Part shown: one piece after another, positions 52,860 through 57,651 of the stretch
Position numbering within the stretch: the first letter of the stretch is position 1
Layout: each line of letters starts with the position of its first letter
Assembly: GCF_004348595.1 (NCBI RefSeq)
Contig: NZ_SMKD01000021.1
Span: 1-57,651, forward strand
DNA: 57,651 bases
Direction of reading: 5' to 3'
From: Micromonospora sp. KC723
Lineage (GTDB): Bacteria; Actinomycetota; Actinomycetes; Mycobacteriales; Micromonosporaceae
Notes under the pieces: model-generated
Told to the model about the DNA's origin: nothing
Database searches by the model: none
What the model saw: only the letters and a program-made list of their open reading frames with translations
Program-made: the position numbers and the translations under genes

Positions 52860-53170
52860 GTTCACCGCCGGCCTGAACATCGCCATGAAGATCCCCAAGG
52901 CGCAGTACGAGGCCACCGTGGCCTTCTACCGCGACACCCTGGGCTTCGACGTCAAAGCGGAGGACGTTTCCTACGCCCCGACCGTCTCAAGAACTCATTC
53001 GGTGCGGTTCGGTCCTAACACGCTGTGGCTGGACTGCGTCGACAACTACAGCCAGCCCGACCTGTGGTTGCAGCTCCACACCGATGACCTGGACGCGGCG
53101 AATCCTGCTCGCAGAATCCGGCTGAGCTGCCCAGCCCATTGCGTGTCCTTCCGGACCGGCACATTCACTG
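52846..53170 (+). pseudogene. VOC family gene with frameshifted C-terminus
   Basis: The first 84 codons encode a normal VOC protein (MNQPEFTAGLNIAMKIPKAQ; AFYRDTLGFDV; LWLQLHTDDLDAAN). After that the frame turns to low-complexity non-family sequence and runs into the IS630 remnant, while traces of the usual end (SGPA...HIHC for the normal NPAGTVHL) are spread over other frames up to about 53165. The start overlaps the ArsR gene by 14 bp, so it was the third gene of that operon. Confidence 0.6.
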
Positions 53171-53273
53171 TCCGCCAACCAGCACTTCCAAGACCGACCA
53201 CCAGCCGCTTACAGACGTCCGCCACCAATCGTGTGACACGCCCGCCCGGGCGGGTTCGCCTCAGGCTGCGGGC

Positions 53274-53771
53274 ATGCCTGAACGAGTGCGGGCCCGTGAG
53301 ATCGATGACGACGAGGGACAGCGGCTGCTGCGGATCATCCGCCGCGGCAGGGGCTCGGTGGTGACCTGGCGGCGGGCTCAGATGGTGCTGCTGTCCGCGC
53401 AGGGCATGGACCCGGCGCGGATCGCCGAGGTGACGTTCACCAGCCCGGACCGGGTCCGAGACGTGATCCAACTTCCACGCCGACGGGTTCGACGCGCTGT
53501 ATCCCAAGTACGCAGGTGGCCGCCCCAAGAGCGGGTTGGGACATGGGCTGCGGCCAGCAACGTCGAGACCGCCTACACCCCGACCAACTCCTCCTGGCTG
53601 CACCGGATGGAGGCCCAGTTCACCGCCCTGCGCTACCTCACCCTCGACGGGACCGACCACGCCAGCCACCAAGAACAGGCCAGCATGATCCGCCGCTACA
53701 TCATCTGGCGGAACCGCCACGCCGACGACCGGCGCCTACGCGCCATCGTCGACAAGGCAAACGTTGCCTGA
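53274..53771 (+). mobile_element. Internally deleted IS630 family transposase
   Basis: ATG 53274 opens an IS630 transposase N-terminus (EIDDDEGQRLLRIIRRGRGS; TWRRAQMVLLSAQGMDPARI). A 2-nt loss near 53468 shifts the frame (HADGFDALYPKYAGGRPK is readable one frame over). The middle of the protein, with most of the DDE catalytic core, is deleted, and the sequence rejoins the transposase C-terminus (ASNVETAYTPTNSSWLHRME; EAQFTALRYLTLDGTDHA; RRYIIWRNRHADDRRLRAIV). About 200 codons are missing. I could not recognise the terminal inverted repeats. It cannot transpose by itself. Confidence 0.8.
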
Positions 53772-54026
53772 TACGGCACTGGTCCCCTGACGGCCCACAA
53801 TGCCACCTGCCCGCGGCCAGGACCTCCTGCTGTCCGGCCTCGCCGGTCGTTGCCCGACCGGCTCGCCCACGGCTAGTAAACGGCAAGCCGGTCACCTCCA
53901 CCATGCCCCGTCGCCATCATGGTCAGGCCTACACCGGAGGCGGCCTCGACTCCCACTTCTGTCACGTCGTCCTGAGGCCGGCTGACCTCGTCCGGATCTG
54001 ACCGACCGGCAACGACGGAACAACGG
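53772..54026. other. Gap after the IS630 remnant without a supported gene
   Basis: Together with the hairpin at 54027 this fills the space to the next gene at 54107. No frame has family similarity that I recognise. The right end of the IS element may lie here. Confidence 0.4.
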
Positions 54027-54056
54027 CAGCGTGCGCGCCAGACGGCGCGCACGCTG
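54027..54056 (-). terminator. Terminator of the PEP-utilising operon
   Basis: CAGCGTGCGCGCC pairs perfectly with GGCGCGCACGCTG (13 bp, 4-nt loop AGAC), 51 bp past the stop of the last gene of the minus-strand operon. Confidence 0.7.
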
Positions 54057-54106
54057 CTGGTCAATGCGCCCGGGCCGGGCCCCTCATCAGCCTCCCCGGG
54101 GTGCGG

Positions 54107-54685
54107 CTACCGGTTGATGCCGAGCGTGGCGATCAGGTCCTCGTGAAACTCGAACCACACCCGGTGGCATGAGTCGACCTCCATGCCGGTGATCCACGCC
54201 GGGTCGTCGCCGACCCGGGCGAGCGCGCTGGTGAACCTGTCGTGGTAGCCCGCGAATCGGGCCAGGTGGGCGGCCAGGGACCGTTCGAGGTCGCGCAGCT
54301 CGCTGGCGAGGTCGGCGAGCTGACGAAACACGGCCTCGGCGTTGCCGGACCCCAACTGCCACGCGGTGAAGGCCTGGGACGCTCGGGCGTTGGGCGGCAG
54401 GAACCGTTCGTGGACGGCGGCGACGGTCCCGTGGGCGCCGGCACGGTCGAGCTCGTCGCGAAGCTGGGCCTCGTTGTGCCTGCGCCCCGCCTCGGTGAGC
54501 GACCATCCGGCCACGTCGGCGAAGGAGGACTTGCTGACCCAGCCGCGCGCCTGGGCGTCGAGGAGGTCCTCACGGGTCCGGTCGCTGTCGAGAGCGAACC
54601 GGGCGGCGACGGCGGCGGTGTCGGCGAACCCTTTGAGCCGTACCGCGTGCAGCACCAGCAGGTCGGTGGGTGACGGGCGGGCCAT
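54107..54685 (-). CDS. Winged-helix-like protein coupled to the phosphohistidine protein
   Basis: A 192-aa protein. Residues 1-75 look like a winged helix (SPTDLLVLHAVRLKGFADTA; RGWVSKSSFADVAGWSLTEA), and the rest is mainly helical (LADLASELRDLERSLAAHLA; WFEFHEDLIATLG). The start overlaps the stop of the preceding gene by one base, so it is tightly coupled to it. It may be a regulator or, given the missing acceptor domain next door, a protein partner or substrate. Longer in-frame starts exist but overlap the neighbouring gene. Confidence 0.75.
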   Translation of the reverse strand: MARPSPTDLLVLHAVRLKGFADTAAVAARFALDSDRTREDLLDAQARGWVSKSSFADVAGWSLTEAGRRHNEAQLRDELDRAGAHGTVAAVHERFLPPNARASQAFTAWQLGSGNAEAVFRQLADLASELRDLERSLAAHLARFAGYHDRFTSALARVGDDPAWITGMEVDSCHRVWFEFHEDLIATLGINR

Positions 54686-55833
54686 CAGCGACGCCGTCCG
54701 GTGACGGTGCCGAGGGTGCCGTCGACGGTGACGGGTGTGCCGTCGGTCAGGCTGGTCATCGCCTCGTCGGCGCCGACGACGGCGGGGATTCCGAACTCCC
54801 GCGCGACGATGGCCGCGTGGCTGAGGACGCCCCCGGTCTCGGTGACGACGGCGGCGGCGAGGCGGAACAACGGCGTCCAGGCCGGATCGGTGGTTCGGCA
54901 CACCAGGATGTCGCCGCGCCGGACGCGGGCGAAGTCGTCGACCGAGCACACGAGGCGCGCCGGTCCCCGCGCTCGGCCGGGACTGCTGGGCACACCGGTG
55001 ACCAGCGGGAGTGCCGGATCCGGGCCGCCCACGGGCGCCGGGGCGCCGACGGCGGTGATCGGGCGTGACTGCAGCAGCCAGATCCGCTCGTCGTGAACCG
55101 CCCACTCGACGTCCTGCGCGCGGCCGAACAGGTCCTCGCAATGCCGGCCGAGCGTGACGAGTCCGGTCACCTCGTCTGGCGTCACGCAGCCGCGTACCCG
55201 GTCCGGTTCGGGAACGGGCGAACGCACCAGCCCACGCTCGCGCAGGTCGAGCCGGGTCTGTTTGGACCCGACGGTGATCCGGACGATGTCGGCCGGTGGG
55301 GTCACGACGACCTCGTCGGGAACGACCACGCCGGAGACGACGGACTCCCCCAAGCCCCAGGACGCGTTGATCACCACAGCGTCAGCACCGGTGCGGGGGT
55401 CCCTGGTGAACAGCACGCCCGCGTGGTCGGCCTCGACAAGCTCCTGCACGAGCACCGGCGCGGTGGGCCCGTCATCACCGTCATGGTCGAGGGCGAGGTG
55501 TGCCCGGTAGCCACGCGCCCGGTCGGTGCCCGGCGATACGGCGCAGCGCCGCAGCGCGGCCAGGACCTCGTCGAGTCCCCGGGCGCCGAGGACGGTCTCC
55601 AACTGCCCGGCGAAAGACGCCGCCGCGCAGTCCTCCGCCAGCCCCGACGACCTGACCGCAACCGCCCGGCCGCGCAGCCGGCGCAAGTGTTCCTCGACCA
55701 CCCGGGGGGTGACGGCGGGGTCGGTCACGACGAACCCGTCCGGGACGGGAAGTCCGGCACGCAGCAGGACGGCGAGTCCGTGGGCCTTGCGGCCACAGTC
55801 GGGGCCAGCGTCGACGAGCGGGACGATGCTCAC
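54685..55833 (-). CDS. Minimal ATP-grasp/phosphohistidine protein (PEP-synthase/RPH-like)
   Basis: A 382-aa protein with two domains. Residues 1-260 form the PPDK/PEP-synthase ATP-grasp domain: GRKAHGLAVLLRAGLPVPDG, AVRSSGLAEDC (59-69), VLVQELVEADHAGVLFTRDP, WGLGESVVSG (159-168) and LLQSRPIT (253-260). Residues 275-382 are the swivelling PEP-utiliser domain with the phospho-accepting His339 in GGVLSHAAIVARE. The C-terminal PEP barrel of PEP synthase and the central antibiotic-binding domain of rifampin phosphotransferase (about 860 aa) are both missing, so the acceptor must be another molecule. It starts with GTG overlapping the upstream HTH gene (GTGA). All visible active-site motifs are intact. 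Confidence 0.88.
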   Translation of the reverse strand: MSIVPLVDAGPDCGRKAHGLAVLLRAGLPVPDGFVVTDPAVTPRVVEEHLRRLRGRAVAVRSSGLAEDCAAASFAGQLETVLGARGLDEVLAALRRCAVSPGTDRARGYRAHLALDHDGDDGPTAPVLVQELVEADHAGVLFTRDPRTGADAVVINASWGLGESVVSGVVVPDEVVVTPPADIVRITVGSKQTRLDLRERGLVRSPVPEPDRVRGCVTPDEVTGLVTLGRHCEDLFGRAQDVEWAVHDERIWLLQSRPITAVGAPAPVGGPDPALPLVTGVPSSPGRARGPARLVCSVDDFARVRRGDILVCRTTDPAWTPLFRLAAAVVTETGGVLSHAAIVAREFGIPAVVGADEAMTSLTDGTPVTVDGTLGTVTGRRR

Positions 55834-56225
55834 GAACCGGCGTCCCCATCGAGGCGGGCAAGCACGCGCTCGTACCGCTGCTGCGCCGCCTGGGCGGTCC
55901 GCAGGTTCAGCGGCTGAGCGATCTGGGACCAGGTCAACCCCTCGGCACGGGCAACGAACAGCAGTCCAGCCTCGAGCTGGTCCACCTCAGCGCGGGCAGC
56001 GGCCAACAGCGCGATCGCGGCCCGCAGGTCGTCGGGCAACTCCAGCGCGTCGCGGTCGGTGTTGGCTCGCCACAACGCCTGACGGATCAGGGTGACCGCG
56101 TCGTGCGGCTGGCCGTCGGCCAGCCAGGGCAACCGCGGCAGATCATTGCCGCCGCGGGCGGTCAGCCGGTCCCGCGCCCATCGCTCGATGGCCCCCGAGG
56201 CCTGGTCGTCCGATCCTTCACGCAT
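55830..56225 (-). CDS. Helix-turn-helix protein, first gene of the phosphohistidine operon
   Basis: A 131-aa protein. Residues 90-128 contain a helix-turn-helix (GLTWSQIAQPLNLRTAQAAQ, then QRYERVLARL) like that of small DNA-binding proteins; the N-terminal part is helical (AVTLIRQALWRANTDRDALE). The stop overlaps the GTG of the next gene. It probably regulates its own operon; TTCAACA/TGTTGAA repeats lie just upstream of its start. Confidence 0.78.
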   Translation of the reverse strand: MREGSDDQASGAIERWARDRLTARGGNDLPRLPWLADGQPHDAVTLIRQALWRANTDRDALELPDDLRAAIALLAAARAEVDQLEAGLLFVARAEGLTWSQIAQPLNLRTAQAAQQRYERVLARLDGDAGS

Positions 56226-56240
56226 GCTCCCAGCGTGTTC

Positions 56241-56272
56241 TTCAACAATCTGTTTGTCAACGCGCTGTTGAA
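56241..56272. promoter_or_regulatory. TTCAACA repeats at the phosphohistidine operon promoter
   Basis: TTCAACA (56241-56247) and TGTTGAA (56266-56272) form a 7-bp inverted repeat with 18 bp between; a third half-site, GTCAACG, lies in the middle and contains, on the minus strand, a TTGACA -35 box (56260-56255). Candidate autoregulatory operator for the HTH gene. Confidence 0.45.
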
Positions 56273-56641
56273 ATGCGCGACGCGTGGCCCAAGTTGCCGG
56301 CGCTGCTCGCGTGGCTGGCCCGCAACCCTCACGTCAGTCGGGTCGCCTGGGTCGATGACGACCTCGGCGGCGACGCCTGCCCGGACCGCGCCCGGCGCTG
56401 CACCGAGGAGCTGAGCCGGCGCGGCGTCGACGTGCTGCTGGTCGCCCCCGCCGCCGCGCACGGGATCGGCCCGCACCACGTCACGCGCCTCGAACGCTGG
56501 ATCGGTCCGCAAGGCGCGCGCCAGCGGTGGTGGAGGAGTGCGTTTCGAGGGCCCCTGAGATGGGCGCCGGCAGACGCGTCCAGGGCACAACCGGAGGGCA
56601 TGACTCCTGCATCGGGTCGCAGTTCGTCGGGCATGCGGTAG
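56273..56641 (+). pseudogene. C-terminal remnant of a HAD-like protein
   Basis: About 80 codons (MRDAWPKLPALLAWLARNPH; SRVAWVDDDLGGDA; VDVLLVAPAAAHGIGPHHVT; RLERWIGP) resemble the last part of HAD-type domains found in actinobacterial RNA-repair-like proteins (V.W.DDDL ... PTLLV.PD...GL...H....W). The first part with the nucleophile Asp is missing, and the frame then runs into Arg-rich noise. The open frame starts directly at the edge of an operator of the neighbouring operon. Assignment is tentative. Confidence 0.4.
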
Positions 56642-56756
56642 CTTCTACCCCGTTGATTACCGATTGGCGCATCGAAGAGGGCCGAGTCCCTATGGTCTCC
56701 GCGGGATGGTACGCGCGAGAGGTGACAAAGCCGTTGCCCTACATAGGAGGCACATC

Positions 56757-57437
56757 GTGAGTTCCTACACCATCACCATCGCCGCGGACGATCCCGGCCA
56801 GGCGACCACCACCGTGAGGGTCCAGTGGAACGGCGCGACCGCGCGCATCACCGAACTACTGGTGCGCGCCGGTGAGGGAGACGGACTGACCGCGAGCCAG
56901 CTTCCCGCGGTCGACCTGGATCTGCTGTTGACGGCCGTCACGCCTGCCGTCGGCGGGCAGCAGGCGTTGACCGTGTCGCCTGCTGCTCCGGCCGACGAGT
57001 CTCCCGCTGGCGTATCCGTTGACGAGGAGCCCGGCGCCGACACCGACGTGGACCAGCCTGCCGCCGTGACCACGTCCACCGCTGACCAACCGGCTACGGC
57101 CACTCAGGTGAGGAACGAACCGACCGATGCCGCTGTTCCCAGGCAGGCGTCACGGGCGAAAGCCCGGGCCACCGGCGTGGCCCGGGCGGGTGGGCGGAAA
57201 GCCGCGGCAGGCGGCAAGGCCACGACCTCGGGACGGAAAGCCACCAAGCAGACCGGGAAGAGCGAGGCGTCGCCCGGCACCGGTCGGGTGTACCGGCGGT
57301 CACCGGATGATCTGGAGTCGGTGTACCAGCAGGCCGGCAGCGTGGCAGCGGTCGCCGACCACTACAACGTCCCCCGGCACACCGCCCAAGGGTGGATCCG
57401 TACGCTGCGCCGCCGGCAGGGCTCCCCCGCCGAGTAA
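56757..57437 (+). CDS. Histone H1-like basic protein with C-terminal HTH
   Basis: A 226-aa protein. The GTG at 56757 has AGGAGG 6 bp upstream. Residues 1-65 are a small beta/alpha domain (SSYTITIAADDPGQATTTVR; ITELLVRAGEG). Residues 70-130 are an acidic Ala/Pro/Thr linker. Residues 131-170 are Lys/Arg/Ala/Gly-rich like histone H1 or the HupB tail (SRAKARATGVARAGGRKAAA). Residues 184-220 form a helix-turn-helix (DDLESVYQQAGSVAAVADHY; NVPRHTAQGWIRTLRRR). The layout suggests a nucleoid-associated or Lsr2-like DNA-binding protein. It stands alone. Confidence 0.85.
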   Translation: MSSYTITIAADDPGQATTTVRVQWNGATARITELLVRAGEGDGLTASQLPAVDLDLLLTAVTPAVGGQQALTVSPAAPADESPAGVSVDEEPGADTDVDQPAAVTTSTADQPATATQVRNEPTDAAVPRQASRAKARATGVARAGGRKAAAGGKATTSGRKATKQTGKSEASPGTGRVYRRSPDDLESVYQQAGSVAAVADHYNVPRHTAQGWIRTLRRRQGSPAE

Positions 57438-57651
57438 CGCACACCGCGGGCCCGCCGGCGGTCACCTTCGTGTTGCACGGGCGCGATTCCGGGTAGCCGG
57501 CCACCCGGACCGACCGGCGGCCACCGTTCGACGAAGCACTGTGACGGGGCAAGCTTGGCCGGGCGGAGACCGCCTCAACCAACCCGCCACAAAGATGATC
57601 TGTCGGGTCGCGGCGGCCGCGCCCAGTTCGGACACGGGCGCGGGCATCTGC
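57438..57651. other. Right edge of the window
   Basis: No supported gene in the last 214 bp. Any gene entering from the right cannot be recognised from what is present. Confidence 0.3.

Noticed and set aside
53873..54064. Small minus-strand open frame after the IS630 remnant
   Set aside because: Overlaps the terminator hairpin and has no recognisable features.
1..57651. tRNA, rRNA, CRISPR arrays, riboswitches, prophage, or PKS/NRPS cluster
   Set aside because: I looked for cloverleaf-type sequences, regular repeats with spacers, known aptamer cores and synthase motifs and found none I could support. A covariance-model scan would be decisive for small RNAs.

Overview
The window is a stretch of chromosome from a very high-GC actinobacterium, most likely of the family Micromonosporaceae (Micromonospora, Actinoplanes or a relative). 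The grounds are the strong G/C bias at third codon positions, many GTG starts, overlapping GTGA/ATGA gene junctions, and the gene families present: three WYL-type DeoR-like regulators, an XRE/NB-ARC/TPR regulator, a SigE-type ECF sigma factor, NarL-type two-component genes and many secreted hydrolases. I see no rRNA, tRNA, CRISPR array, phage module or PKS/NRPS cluster. The window reads as accessory chromosome: short metabolic or detoxification units, each with its own regulator, separated by clear hairpin terminators and by an unusually large number of broken genes.

Layout. 0-6.6 kb: a sugar import and hydrolysis unit, made of a LacI repressor (minus), three identical operator 12-mers over the promoter, then a lipoprotein binding protein, two permeases and an intracellular MGH1/GH63-like glycosidase, ended by a 17-bp hairpin. 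6.6-11 kb: a LysR box, an NTF2-like protein, its probable LysR regulator, a VOC protein, an SDR oxidoreductase and a methyltransferase. 11-18 kb: a large secreted GH59 galactocerebrosidase-like enzyme, an NB-ARC/TPR regulator and two decayed secreted-protein genes. 18-20 kb: a divergent NmrA/WYL pair. 20-27 kb: a NarL-type two-component system divergent from a MacB-like ABC exporter and a secreted PAF-acetylhydrolase-like enzyme. 27-35 kb: an AlkZ-type DNA glycosylase, a TAP-like secreted peptidase, an apolipoprotein N-acyltransferase remnant, a divergent DeoR/DUF4406 pair, a secreted S1 protease, a run of regulator fossils (ArsR, TetR, GNAT) and a TetR/DoxX pair.

35-38.2 kb: a periplasmic copper unit (PCuAC chaperone, Tat-exported DyP peroxidase, CopC) behind a decayed ECF sigma fragment. 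38-43 kb: a UPF0060 membrane protein, a WYL pseudogene with an amber stop, an unrecognised cationic six-cysteine secreted protein, an amidohydrolase fossil and a secreted sialidase. 43-51 kb: a detoxification zone with two paralogous epoxide hydrolases (one beside a WYL and one beside a MarR regulator, each with a palindrome in the shared promoter), a haloacetate dehalogenase-like hydrolase, an ECF sigma/anti-sigma-like pair and a streptogramin B lyase homologue with its catalytic residues in place. 51-54 kb: a decayed quinone-oxidoreductase gene, an SRPBCC/ArsR operon with two operator boxes, a frameshifted VOC gene and an internally deleted IS630 transposase. 54-57.6 kb: a three-gene operon holding a minimal ATP-grasp plus phospho-histidine protein without an acceptor domain, flanked by two small regulator-like proteins, and last a histone-H1-like basic protein with a helix-turn-helix end.

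Most small units follow one plan: an enzyme or membrane gene beside a local regulator with a visible inverted repeat between or before them. At least a dozen genes are broken. Some by single-base shifts, which could be sequencing errors; others by truncation, internal deletion or repeat expansion, which cannot easily be. The region is therefore probably an evolutionarily labile part of the chromosome.
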